A DNA stretch of 25,224 nucleotides from an uncultured Treponema sp. (GTDB lineage Bacteria; Spirochaetota; Spirochaetia; Treponematales; Treponemataceae): contig CAKZZO010000156.1 in NCBI GenBank assembly GCA_937885175.1, positions 1-25,224 on the forward strand, written 5' to 3'. The notes under the pieces are model-generated. The model did not search any database, was not told where the DNA came from, and worked only from the letters and a program-made list of their open reading frames with translations. Below are positions 15,438 through 23,656 of the stretch, one piece after another; within the stretch, counting starts at the first letter, position 1; each line of letters starts with the position of its first letter. The position numbers were made by a program, and so were the translations under genes.

Positions 15438-18036
15438 CATAGGTTTTTCCTGTGCCACCGTCTTCAGGACGGGCAAAATGAAATTCCTTTACGCCGGGAT
15501 AACTGGAAAGATAATCCTGCACGGCCTGCTGCAAAATGCCTTCTCCCTTGCCGTGAATGACGCTGAATGTCCGAAAATTCTGCATGGAGCACAAGTCCAA
15601 TTGCCGTTCCAGTAATTTAATGGCTTCTTCCTCACGCATACCCAAAAGCCGCAGTTCAAATACTGGTTTTGCCGTGGCACCGCCTTTCATAAAGATGGCG
15701 TTTTCCTCGTCACGGGCAGAAGCAAGTTCTACGCTGTATTGTAGGGCAGGTTTCTGGTCGGCACTGTCCGCCAAAAGGAGTTCTTTCTGTTTTATTGGCA
15801 TGCGGACTGAGCCAACCTGCACCAGCCACAGACCTTTTTTTTCTTCCCGAATCAGACTTCCCCGTATTTTTGACGAGGCAATCAGAACATCTGCACCCGG
15901 AGTAAATGCCATGACCTTCTGCGCTTTTTCACTGTTGGAGGAAGTTCCCTCTTTTTTGCTTTTTGCATGTTCGTCAATCTCTGGAACTTTTGCCTTTTCC
16001 AGTGCCTCTGCGTTACTCAGACGGCGTTTTGTCTTTTTGTTTGACGCATGTCTTTCGCCAGCCTTTGTAATCAGCATGCCGTTTTCTGCGCGGACAGTCT
16101 TTTCTTTTTCCATGCGCGCTGCAAGCTCTGCCCGGTCTTTTTCAAGTTTTTCTGCCAGTGCTTTTGCTTCTTTTTCCCTTGCGCTAATGTCGTCTGCCAG
16201 TGAAGTCATAAAATGCTTTGCAGAAAGGGTCTTTTCCCGTGTGATTTCGCCTTCCCTCAGTTCCCTCACCAGATTTTCAAGTCGCTTTCTTGTTTCATGT
16301 AAAAATTCGGATTCTTCGCCATGCTCGCGTTTTTTGATTTCCGCTTCTTTTTCCCGTACTTTCAATTCTTTTTGCTCAATTTTAAATGAACGGTCGCTTA
16401 GGATTTGATTTTGCAGCCTGTATTCTTTTTCCCGCTCCGCAAGTTCCGCATGTTTTTGAGTCAGTCCTTTTATGAGTGAACTTACGTCTGCAGCTTCGTT
16501 GGTCAGGTATGATTTTGCCTTGTCCACGATTGCATGGGGGAGTCCGCTTCGCCTTGCAATGTCCAGCGCATGACTTTCTCCGGGAATGCCCATCTGCAGG
16601 CGATAGGTTGGGGCAAGGGTGTTTGTGTCAAAGTCAACGGAGGCATTCACGCAGAGAGGATTTGTGTAGCCGTAGTTCTTTAGAATGCCATGGTGGGTCG
16701 TCACCAGAATGAAAGCCTTGCGCTCAATAAGCGTGTCCAGGATAGCCATGGCAATGGCACTTCCTTCCTGAGGATCCGTACCGCTTCCCAATTCGTCCAA
16801 AAGCACAAGGCTCATGCTGTCGGCATGTTTTACGGCGGCAGCAATGTTTTTCATGTGGGCACTAAAGGTGGAAAGAGACTGGTCGATGCTCTGTTCGTCA
16901 CCGATGTCGGCAAAAATGGCATTAAAAAGAGGAAGCCTTGTGCCTTCTGCCGCCGGAATGGGAAGTCCTGCCTGATTGAGCATACAGAGCAGGGCAAATG
17001 TTTTGAGCGTCACTGTTTTTCCACCTGTGTTCGGTCCGGTGATAATCAGAACGCATTTTCCTTCCAGAAAACGGATGTCAATGGGTACGGCTTTTTCCCG
17101 CAAAAGAGGGTGCCGTGCCTGTAGCAAAAGGGGTGGCTGTCCGTTACAGGGGAGGGCATAGACCCCATGGTTTTCAATTCCCCATCGGGCTGCTGCAAGG
17201 GTGGTGTCCAAGAGCGACATTATTTTAAGGCTGCTGAAAAAAAATGGAATAGCTTCCCTTAGTTCCGCCGTCAAATCGGTAAAGACTTTGCGGATTTCCG
17301 CCTGCAAATGAAATTCTTCCTGCACCAATTCATTGTTCTTTCGCACAACTTCCTCAGGCTCAATGTAGAGCGTCTGTCCTGTCTGGCTTACTTCATGGAC
17401 GATGCCCTGAATGCGGTTGCGCTGACCTGCCTTTACGGCCAGTACCTGTCTGTCTGCCCGATAGGCTGGCACCGTGGATTCCAGAACGGATGCAAGGCTG
17501 GTGTCGCTGGTATATTTTTTGAGGGCGGAGGCGATTTCTGCGTGAAGGCTTGCAATTTTTGCCCTGATGGCCCGCAATTGCGCCAAGTCTTTTAGCTGAC
17601 CGTTTTTGTCCAGCACCCGACTGATTTTTAAATCTGCCTGCATCAGTTCTGCAAGTGGCAGTTCTTTGGTCAGAGCATGCAGCCCTTTTACGTCCATGGA
17701 CAGGAAAGCCGTTTCCACACTGTCACTGACCTTTTTGGCTGACTCACAGAACAAAAAGAGGGCGTAGCATTGTTCCTGCTCCAGCGTAGCACCGTCTGCC
17801 TGAGCCAGCTTCAAAAACGAATGAATGGGCTGCCAGGCAGAAAGGGGACTGGATTTGCTACCCTGCAGGATTGCCGTCCATTCTCGGCTGTAGGATTTGA
17901 GCCTTTCAATTTCCTCAGCATTGGTCAGCGGTTCCCGATGATGAAAGGAAAAGAGACCTTCCTCGCTTACGCAAAATGATGCCGCTTCATCACGAATCTG
18001 GTAGAATGCCAGTTCCTCAAGAGTCTTTTTGTGCAC
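15424..18036 (-). CDS. mutS2: MutS2 (DNA/ribosome collision ATPase with Smr domain)
   Basis: An 870-residue MutS2-family ATPase. The core and clamp regions cover about 1-300. The ATPase has LLQARHPLL at 304-312, Walker A GPNTGGKT at 334-341 and Walker B with LLDELGSGTDPQEG at 412-425. A long charged coiled coil spans about 495-650. A C-terminal Smr domain at about 790-870 keeps HGKGEGILQ, but its LDLRG-type motif reads ELRLLG. It is longer than the typical 780-790 residues because of a Lys/Glu-rich insert near 640-720. MutS2 is known to suppress homologous recombination and, in Bacillus, to split collided ribosomes. The start is a GTG 2 nt after the rsgA stop, with GGAG inside rsgA as its ribosome binding site. 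Confidence 0.95.
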   Translation of the reverse strand: MHKKTLEELAFYQIRDEAASFCVSEEGLFSFHHREPLTNAEEIERLKSYSREWTAILQGSKSSPLSAWQPIHSFLKLAQADGATLEQEQCYALFLFCESAKKVSDSVETAFLSMDVKGLHALTKELPLAELMQADLKISRVLDKNGQLKDLAQLRAIRAKIASLHAEIASALKKYTSDTSLASVLESTVPAYRADRQVLAVKAGQRNRIQGIVHEVSQTGQTLYIEPEEVVRKNNELVQEEFHLQAEIRKVFTDLTAELREAIPFFFSSLKIMSLLDTTLAAARWGIENHGVYALPCNGQPPLLLQARHPLLREKAVPIDIRFLEGKCVLIITGPNTGGKTVTLKTFALLCMLNQAGLPIPAAEGTRLPLFNAIFADIGDEQSIDQSLSTFSAHMKNIAAAVKHADSMSLVLLDELGSGTDPQEGSAIAMAILDTLIERKAFILVTTHHGILKNYGYTNPLCVNASVDFDTNTLAPTYRLQMGIPGESHALDIARRSGLPHAIVDKAKSYLTNEAADVSSLIKGLTQKHAELAEREKEYRLQNQILSDRSFKIEQKELKVREKEAEIKKREHGEESEFLHETRKRLENLVRELREGEITREKTLSAKHFMTSLADDISAREKEAKALAEKLEKDRAELAARMEKEKTVRAENGMLITKAGERHASNKKTKRRLSNAEALEKAKVPEIDEHAKSKKEGTSSNSEKAQKVMAFTPGADVLIASSKIRGSLIREEKKGLWLVQVGSVRMPIKQKELLLADSADQKPALQYSVELASARDEENAIFMKGGATAKPVFELRLLGMREEEAIKLLERQLDLCSMQNFRTFSVIHGKGEGILQQAVQDYLSSYPGVKEFHFARPEDGGTGKTYVTLA

Positions 18037-18038
18037 GG

Positions 18039-19043
18039 CTAGTCGCTCCAGCTTCCCGTGCGGATTTCTTCACTGATTCTCTTCCAGCTGTCATAGCGTT
18101 CTTCACTGATGACACCTGAATAGACTCCTTCCAGAATCTTGCAGCCGTTTTCCGATGTGTGGGTGCATTTCATACCGTAGGTGCACTGACCCACCAGCGG
18201 ACGCATTTCCCTGAAGTACATGGCCAAATCGTTTGAGGGAATATTGTGGAGGACAAAGCGTCTTACACCAGGCGTGTCGATGATGTCAGCCGTTGCGTTC
18301 AGCATGCCGCCAACCAGAGATTCGTTTATGTGCAGGTGCATGAGTTCGCCTTTTGTGGTGGTGTGGGTTCCCCGCCCGTATTTGAGGGAAAGGCTTCCTG
18401 TTTTGAGTACGCAGGAAGAGTCCAGCACGTTTATCAGACTTGATTTTCCCACGCCCGACTGACCGACAAATGCGTTTAGTTTTCCCAGCATCAGTTCTGC
18501 CAGTTCCGTCAGACCTTCGCCCGTGTGTGCTGAAACCCGAACGATTTTATAGCCCAGATCTTCCCAAATGGAAAGTCGGTTCTGGAAGTCATCATCCTGA
18601 GCGGCAGGCAAATCATATTTGTTTACTAAAATAATGGGCTCAATGTCCTGATACTCTGCCTGTGCCAGTTCCCGGTCAATAAATCGGGCACGAAAAGGAG
18701 GTTCATCAGGAGTCGTCACCAAAAAAAGATTGTCGATGTTTGCGGCCAGCAGTTGGGGTGCCCGTCCTTTGACATTCCAGCGGACAAAACCGTTTTTGCG
18801 TGGAAGTAGGGAAATAATCTGACCTTTGTCGTCCTCATTCTCGTCAACTTCAATTTCCACGCGGTCGCCGGGGGCAAGGGGATTGTACTGCTTTTCGTCT
18901 GTTTTTAGTCGCTTGCTTTTGAGCGTACACTGACGTATGTTCGGCTCATTCGATTCTCCTGGCTCTTCGGAAGAATCGCACTCCACGTCGAACACATTGT
19001 TACTGCCGTTCAGTACGGTTCCAGTCAATTTTGTCATATCCAT
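18039..19043 (-). CDS. rsgA: Ribosome small-subunit-dependent GTPase RsgA
   Basis: A circularly permuted GTPase of 335 residues that checks late maturation of the 30S subunit. Motif order G4-G5-G1-G3 is diagnostic: NKYDLP at 141-146, SAHTGEG at 171-177, P-loop GQSGVGKS at 194-201 and DTPG at 256-259. An N-terminal OB-like domain (about 1-95) carries an acidic insert, and the C-terminal zinc site has Cys287, Cys293, His295 and Cys301. The first cysteine spacing is five residues, where four is usual. ATGs at 19043 and 19037 are both possible. Neither has a Shine-Dalgarno sequence, and the promoter position favours 19037 as a leaderless start. It is co-transcribed with mutS2. Confidence 0.94.
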   Translation of the reverse strand: MDMTKLTGTVLNGSNNVFDVECDSSEEPGESNEPNIRQCTLKSKRLKTDEKQYNPLAPGDRVEIEVDENEDDKGQIISLLPRKNGFVRWNVKGRAPQLLAANIDNLFLVTTPDEPPFRARFIDRELAQAEYQDIEPIILVNKYDLPAAQDDDFQNRLSIWEDLGYKIVRVSAHTGEGLTELAELMLGKLNAFVGQSGVGKSSLINVLDSSCVLKTGSLSLKYGRGTHTTTKGELMHLHINESLVGGMLNATADIIDTPGVRRFVLHNIPSNDLAMYFREMRPLVGQCTYGMKCTHTSENGCKILEGVYSGVISEERYDSWKRISEEIRTGSWSD

Positions 19044-19046
19044 TCT

Positions 19047-19075
19047 ATTGTAAGGGGAAAAGGGGAATTTTGCAA
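19047..19075 (-). promoter_or_regulatory. Promoter of rsgA-mutS2, probably leaderless
   Basis: On the minus strand, TTGCAA (19075-19070) and TACAAT (19052-19047) are exactly 17 nt apart. The usual start position, 7 nt past the -10 box, falls at about 19040, between the two candidate ATGs (19043 and 19037). No ribosome binding site is present. Confidence 0.5.
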
Positions 19076-19169
19076 CACGGGCAATATAAAAAGTGCAGGA
19101 AAGCACATGGGCGGAGGGAATAGAAATTGTTCAAAAACTGTGGTATAGTCTCTCCTGCTGGTAGTGAGC

Positions 19170-20181
19170 ATGAATATTTCCCTTATTTTCCTTTTTTTGA
19201 TTCTCTATTTTCTTATGCTGCTGGGGCTTTCCTGCCTTGCATCAAATAAAGACGGGTCGAACGCGGCCTACTTTACGGGAAACCGCCGCTCGCCCTGGCT
19301 TGCAGGCCTTTCTTTTGATTCTGATTCTTTTGTACACCTTCCGTGGCGGAATAAAAACCCTTGTCTGGACGGACTGCCTGCAGACCACCTGCATGATTCT
19401 CTCTGTGGCAGGAATTTTTTGGATTTTAAAGAGTGGAGTTGGCGGCTCTTTTGCTGAGATTCTTAGAGAAGCCGGTGAAGAGGGGATGACAAAAATCTAT
19501 GAGGGCGACTGGAAATCAAAGGTCTTTTTCTGGAAGCAGATTGCAGGAATCTTTTCCACGGTGGCTTTTAAGGCGGGGAGCGTGGCGGCGCTTCTTTTTG
19601 TGCTGGGGCTTGTAGCCTCCGGGTATTCCAGTGCGGACGGAACTATTGCCTCCCTTACGACCATATTCTGTGTTGACATCCTTGAATTTGAATCAAAAAA
19701 AACTTCCTTGACAGAAGAAAAAAAGACTTGGATACGAAAAATTGTCCATATTGCCTTTGTGCTCTGTTTTTTTCTCATAATTGTTTTTTTCAGGCCCTTC
19801 CATTCGGATTCACTGATTGCGACGATTTTTACGATTGCGGGTTACACATACGGTCCGCTCCTTGCCCTCTTCTTTTTTGGAATGCTGTGTAAGCGTCGGT
19901 GCGTGAATGATGGTGTCGTGCCCTATATCGCCGTCCTGTCGCCCGTCATAAGTTTTTTCATAAACCGATTCTCTAAAACGCTTTTCTTCGGCTATTCATT
20001 TGGATTTGAGATTCTGCTGCTGAATGCACTGCTTTCCTTTGTTGCCCTGTGGATTTTCAGCCGGCGCGTACCGCAGGATTTCATTAGCAGAAAAACTTCA
20101 ATACAGGGTGTAAGAAACTTGATGAGAAAATCCTTTTATCTGCTGGCTTTTTTTTCCCCTTCTTCTACTTTTTTCTTGTAG
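19170..20181 (+). pseudogene. Decayed sodium:solute symporter (SSS family)
   Basis: This is a broken transporter gene. Frame 3 from the ATG at 19170 gives the first membrane helix and the family's AAYFTGNRRSPWLA loop. At about 19300 homology jumps to frame 1 with LLYTFRGGIKTLVWTDCLQ, a hallmark of SSS helix 5, so helices 2-4 are missing and the frame is shifted. A second, in-frame gap at about 19565 joins WKQIAGIFSTVA directly to FKAGSVAALLFVLGLVASGY, dropping the usual stretch between the two helices. YSSADGTIASLTTIFCVDIL then matches the late SSS core. About 345 residues remain of an expected roughly 480-500. Frame 1 runs on past the likely original stop to 20181. The substrate is unknown; the adjacent nucleoside hydrolase remnant suggests nucleosides. 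Confidence 0.78.
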
Positions 20182-20311
20182 CCGGCGTAAAGTTTCCGTC
20201 ATCATTGATACGGATATTGGTAGTTCCACGGATGATTTGTTTGCCATGCAGATGCTGTATCATAAAAAGAAAAGGTTGGAAACTGTCGGCAGCCAAGCCA
20301 CTGCTCCATAA
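20122..20311 (+). pseudogene. N-terminal remnant of an inosine/uridine-type nucleoside hydrolase
   Basis: From the ATG at 20122, frame 1 gives MRKSFYLLAFF. A shift to frame 2 within the T8 run (20148-20155) yields a lipoprotein-type signal ending in LLLLFSC, then SRRKVSVIIDTDIGSSTDDL and FAMQMLYHKKK. The IIDTDIGSSTDDLFA segment is the N-terminal metal and ribose-binding motif of IunH-type nucleoside hydrolases (D-T-D-x-G...DD). The reading ends at a TAA (20309-20311) after about 60 residues of a normally 300-plus residue enzyme, so the rest is deleted. It lies directly behind the dead symporter and overlaps its read-through end. Together they look like a lost nucleoside uptake and cleavage operon. 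The call rests on one short but highly characteristic motif. Confidence 0.68.
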
Positions 20312-20346
20312 CTGACGCGACTTTTCTTGATAAAAATCATATAAAT

Positions 20347-20376
20347 TTGATGTAAAAAAGCTTGATTTGGTATATA
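20347..20376 (+). promoter_or_regulatory. Promoter of the pnt operon
   Basis: TTGATG (20347-20352) and TATATA (20371-20376) are 18 nt apart. The -10 box is preceded by TGG, giving an extended -10 (TGnTATA), and runs on into TATAAT. The leader to the ATG at 20418 is about 35 nt. Confidence 0.5.
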
Positions 20377-20417
20377 ATAAATATGATTTTTTTTGTCCTT
20401 AAAGGAGGCTTACAAAG

Positions 20418-21548
20418 ATGAAGAAGGTTTTGGTCTGCAAGGAAAAGGACGAGCGTGAAACACGCGTTGCCCTTATTCCCGATGACGCAAAAAAACTGAT
20501 TTCTATGGGCTTTGAGATTAAAGTCGTTGCGGGTGCCGGTCTTAAGAGCGGTTTCTCGGACGAGGCCTATAAGAATGCAGGGGCAACAATCGTTGCAAAA
20601 GAAGAGGATGCTTATTCTGATTCAGAAATTATTGTCCGAATCATGAAGCCAACTTCGATTGATGGAATAAAAGAAGGCACGCTTCATTTAAGCTATCTTG
20701 ACCCTTTTAATGAAAAAGAACTCCTGAACGACTTTGCAAAAAAAGGCATTCAGGCGGTTTCTCTGGAGATGATTCCGCGCACGACACTTGCCCAGAAGAT
20801 GGACGTGCAGTCTTCTCAGACTTCTCTTGCCGGTTATGTTGCCGTCCTCAATGCGGCCGCAAAACTCCCCAAGATTCTTCCGATGATGGTTACTCCTGCC
20901 GGTACGATTAACCCGGCCCGTGTCTTCATTATTGGTGTGGGTGTTGCAGGTCTTCAGGCCATCGCTACGGCAAAACGCCTGGGTGCCCGCGTTGACGCTT
21001 TTGATACCCGCCCGGTTGTAGAGGACCAGGTTAAGTCTCTGGGCGCAAACTTTGTAAAAATCGACCTTGGCGAAATGGGGCAGACTGCCCAGGGCTACGC
21101 AAAAGAGCTTACCCCGGAGCAGATTGCAAAGCAGAAGGAAGCTCAGGCTAAGGTCTGTGAAAAGGCAAACATCGTAATCACCACGGCAAAAGTATTCGGT
21201 CGCAAGGCTCCCCGCCTTATCGAAAAGAACGTTCTTGACCGCATGATGCCGGGCTCAATCGTCGTTGATATGGCTTGTTCTACCGGCGGTAACGTTGAAG
21301 GCTCTAAACTCTTTGAGAATGTGGTCACCGAGAACGGCGTTACAATCATGTCTGGCGACTTGCTTGAACGACAGGTTCCCTATGATGCTTCAAAAATGTT
21401 CTCCGGCAACATCACGGCTTTCCTTACACATGCAGGTTTCTACGACAAGGAAGCAAAAGAGTTCAAGGTCAACATGGAAGACGACATCATGAAGGGCTGC
21501 CTGCTCACACAGGGCGGACAGATTATTCATGAGAGGTTTAAGAACTAA
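20418..21548 (+). CDS. pntAA: NAD(P) transhydrogenase subunit alpha, part 1 (PntAA, NAD(H)-binding domain I)
   Basis: A 376-residue soluble NAD(H)-binding subunit (domain I) of proton-translocating transhydrogenase, which couples hydride transfer between NADH and NADP+ to proton flow. It matches the alanine dehydrogenase/PNT family. N-terminal KEKDERETRVALIPDD, the signature MIPRTTLAQKMDVQSSQ (about 118-134) and dinucleotide loop GVGVAG (173-178) are visible. The length and lack of membrane helices show the split three-subunit architecture, unlike fused E. coli PntA. AAAGGAGG at 20401-20408 is an excellent ribosome binding site. The stop codon lies inside a perfect 15-bp hairpin, and a repeat block separates it from pntAB. 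Confidence 0.95.
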   Translation: MKKVLVCKEKDERETRVALIPDDAKKLISMGFEIKVVAGAGLKSGFSDEAYKNAGATIVAKEEDAYSDSEIIVRIMKPTSIDGIKEGTLHLSYLDPFNEKELLNDFAKKGIQAVSLEMIPRTTLAQKMDVQSSQTSLAGYVAVLNAAAKLPKILPMMVTPAGTINPARVFIIGVGVAGLQAIATAKRLGARVDAFDTRPVVEDQVKSLGANFVKIDLGEMGQTAQGYAKELTPEQIAKQKEAQAKVCEKANIVITTAKVFGRKAPRLIEKNVLDRMMPGSIVVDMACSTGGNVEGSKLFENVVTENGVTIMSGDLLERQVPYDASKMFSGNITAFLTHAGFYDKEAKEFKVNMEDDIMKGCLLTQGGQIIHERFKN

Positions 21549-21574
21549 AAATCCATCCGTGGATTTTTAGTTCT
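21541..21574 (+). promoter_or_regulatory. 15-bp perfect hairpin spanning the pntAA stop codon
   Basis: AGAACTAAAAATCCA (21541-21555) and TGGATTTTTAGTTCT (21560-21574) are perfect inverted arms around a TCCG loop. The pntAA stop TAA is in the 5' arm. No T run follows the stem, so it is better seen as an mRNA stabiliser, processing site or weak terminator than a classical terminator. Confidence 0.55.
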
Positions 21575-21882
21575 CAGCATACATCCCGCATCCATGCGGG
21601 GCTGAGCGTTAGGGATTGTAGCACCTGCGAAACAGTACCGCTTGCGGTATGAAGCGAAAGCGGAAGTGCGAAAAGCCCGACGTGCGAGTTTTGGAAGCGA
21701 AGCGGACAAAACTCGTGAAGTGAGCGTAAGCGAACGGCGAACGCCCAAAAGATTATCGGGTCTAAGCGAGAACGACAACGATTGTTCCCGAGTCCGATAA
21801 TGACAAAGAATGTCATGTTGAGCAAAGCGAAACATCTCTGAAAAATAGATTCTTCGCTGCGCTCAGAATGACGGATTTTTAG
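21545..21882. repeat. Palindrome-rich repeat block inside the pnt operon
   Basis: This 338-bp non-coding block has ends CTAAAAATCC (21545-21554) and GGATTTTTAG (21873-21882), perfect 10-bp inverted termini. GGATTTTTAG also occurs at 21561-21570. Inside are nested palindromes: CCCGCA/TGCGGG (21585-21600), TACCGC/GCGGTA (21636-21649), CGAGTTTTG/CAAAACTCG (21685-21715) and ATTATCGG/CCGATAAT (21752-21801). A long imperfect stem (21812-21837 with 21847-21872) is built on GTCAT, TGAGC, AGCGAA and ATCT blocks. ORFs crossing it are palindrome artefacts. It resembles a MITE- or REP-like mobile repeat that entered the pntAA-pntAB spacer. The pntAB ribosome binding site begins right at its right end. 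Confidence 0.65.
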
Positions 21883-21891
21883 AGGTAATTT

Positions 21892-22188
21892 ATGGATATA
21901 ATGCTTATTTTCGTATTTGTAATCGCGGCCTTCTTGGGTCTTGAGTTGATTGCAAAGGTTCCGTCACAGCTGCACACGCCGCTTATGTCTGGAACAAACG
22001 CTATTTCCGGCATTACGGTTGTCGGTGCCATCTCAATTACGGCACTGGCTGTTAAAATCGGCGGAAAGGTTGGGGCAATCCTCGGCTTCCTCGCCATTGT
22101 GTTTGCGACTATCAATGTTATCGGCGGCTACATGGTAACTGACCGTATGCTTGGTATGTTCAAGACGAAAGATTCAAAAAAGAAATAA
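21892..22188 (+). CDS. pntAB: NAD(P) transhydrogenase subunit alpha, part 2 (PntAB, membrane subunit)
   Basis: A 98-residue membrane protein equivalent to the C-terminal membrane part of PntA, contributing helices to the proton channel (domain II). Features are LGLELIAKVPSQLHTPLMSG, NAISGITVVGAI and LGFLAIVFATINVIGGYMVT, with three predicted membrane helices and a short lysine-rich tail. AGAGG at 21881-21885 supports the ATG at 21892 over the one at 21901. It is 12 nt from pntB and clearly the same operon, although 343 nt of repeat separate it from pntAA. Confidence 0.94.
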   Translation: MDIMLIFVFVIAAFLGLELIAKVPSQLHTPLMSGTNAISGITVVGAISITALAVKIGGKVGAILGFLAIVFATINVIGGYMVTDRMLGMFKTKDSKKK

Positions 22189-22200
22189 GGAGCTGCAGAG

Positions 22201-23652
22201 ATGAACGATACATTGATTAAAATTCTGTACATGATTTCCTGTATCTTCTTTATCCGGGGAATCAAACTTTTGGGAAAGACGGCTACTGCCCGCAAGGGTA
22301 ACTTTTATTCTGCAATCGGTATGCTGATTGCGGTTGTTACCGTTCTTATTCAGAAAGATGTTATGTCTGCTTTCTTTACGGACGCGGCAGCCTGGGGCGG
22401 AAATCCTCTTCTTTCAAACGGCTACTGCTGGATTGTTGCCGCTGTTTTGATTGGTACGGTTATCGGTGCAATCTGGTCAAAGAAAGTTCAGATGACTGGA
22501 ATGCCTGAGCTTGTTGCTTTGTTCAACGGTTTCGGTGGTTTGTCTTCTCTGCTGGTTGCTTTGACTCAGTACATCGCTTCTCCAAAAGGCGACTACTTCA
22601 CGGCAGTTTCCTTGGGGCTCACGATTGCAATCGGTGCGGTGGCTTTTACCGGTTCTCTGGTTGCTTGGGGCAAATTGAGCGGAAAGATGACTTTCAAGGG
22701 CTGGGTCATTCCTGCCAAGAATGCGGTAAATGCGGTTCTCTGCGTGCTCGGCTTGGTCTCAATCATCGCCTACTCATTCTTCACTGCTGAAAATCCCTTT
22801 GGATTTGCAGAAATCGAAAAATGCGGAATCATTGCTTCAACGGCAATTTTCTTGCTCCTCGGCTTTACGATGGTAATCCCGATTGGCGGCGGCGATATGC
22901 CTGTCATCATCTCGTTCTTGAACGCGCTTTCTGGCTTGGCGGCGGCGTTCGCAGGTTTTGCAATCAACAACACGGTTCTGGTTGTTTCTGGTTGTCTGGT
23001 CGGTGCTTCAGGCTTGATTTTGACCTTGATTATGTGTAAGGCTATGAACCGTACATTTGCAAGCCTGCTTTTCAAGAGCTTCGGTGGCTCAAAGAAGAAG
23101 GGAGCTAGCGGCCCTGCAAAGGAGCCGAAGGCTATGTCTGTGGAAGATGCTTACATGATTCTGGAAGCGGCAAAGAATGTCGTCTTTGTTCCAGGATACG
23201 GTATGGCTGTTGCTCAGGCTCAGCACGCAGTAAAAGAGCTTTGCGACAAGCTTGAAGAGAACGGCGCGGAAGTAAACTTCGCAATCCACCCGGTTGCAGG
23301 CCGAATGCCTGGCCACATGAACGTATTGCTTGCTGAGGCAAATGTTCCTTACGAGCAGCTGAAAACTGCCGATGAGATGAATCCTCAGATGAGCAATGTT
23401 GATGTTGCAATCGTCATTGGTGCAAACGATGTCGTAAACCCGGACGCAATCAACGACGAGTCAAGCCCGCTCTATGGTATGCCGATTGTAAACGCCCACG
23501 AGGCTCGCACGGTATTTGTATTGAAGCGCGGAAAGGGTACCGGCTTCTCTGGAGTTGAGAACCCGCTCTTTACAAACGACAATACCGTTATGATTTACGG
23601 CGACGCAAAGGCTACGGTCTCAGCGCTTGTAAGTGAGTTTAATGATCAGTAA
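22201..23652 (+). CDS. pntB: NAD(P) transhydrogenase subunit beta (PntB)
   Basis: A 483-residue subunit combining the membrane domain II (about 1-300, eight to nine helices, with MPELVALFNGFGGLSSLLVA and MPVIISFLNALSGLAAAFAG) and the NADP(H)-binding domain III. In domain III, VPGYGMAVAQAQHAVKEL begins near residue 329, followed by FAIHPVAGRMPGHMNVLLAE, VAIVIGANDVVNP and VLKRGKGTGFSGVENPLF. All the nucleotide-fold signatures are intact. AAGGAG before the ATG at 22201 is the ribosome binding site. It ends the operon, and an intrinsic terminator lies about 70 nt downstream. Confidence 0.96.
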   Translation: MNDTLIKILYMISCIFFIRGIKLLGKTATARKGNFYSAIGMLIAVVTVLIQKDVMSAFFTDAAAWGGNPLLSNGYCWIVAAVLIGTVIGAIWSKKVQMTGMPELVALFNGFGGLSSLLVALTQYIASPKGDYFTAVSLGLTIAIGAVAFTGSLVAWGKLSGKMTFKGWVIPAKNAVNAVLCVLGLVSIIAYSFFTAENPFGFAEIEKCGIIASTAIFLLLGFTMVIPIGGGDMPVIISFLNALSGLAAAFAGFAINNTVLVVSGCLVGASGLILTLIMCKAMNRTFASLLFKSFGGSKKKGASGPAKEPKAMSVEDAYMILEAAKNVVFVPGYGMAVAQAQHAVKELCDKLEENGAEVNFAIHPVAGRMPGHMNVLLAEANVPYEQLKTADEMNPQMSNVDVAIVIGANDVVNPDAINDESSPLYGMPIVNAHEARTVFVLKRGKGTGFSGVENPLFTNDNTVMIYGDAKATVSALVSEFNDQ

Positions 23653-23656
23653 GTAG

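Noticed and set aside
15557..16408. A 283-codon plus-strand ORF
   Set aside because: It lies wholly antisense to mutS2, and its translation is a Ser/Phe/Arg-rich mirror of the coiled-coil codons with no domain.
19038..19106. Upstream extension of rsgA to 19106
   Set aside because: The added residues cross the best promoter and do not fit the family N-terminus.
21545..21835. Minus-strand ORFs over the pntAA-pntAB spacer
   Set aside because: They are made entirely of nested palindromes, so the open frames are repeat artefacts.
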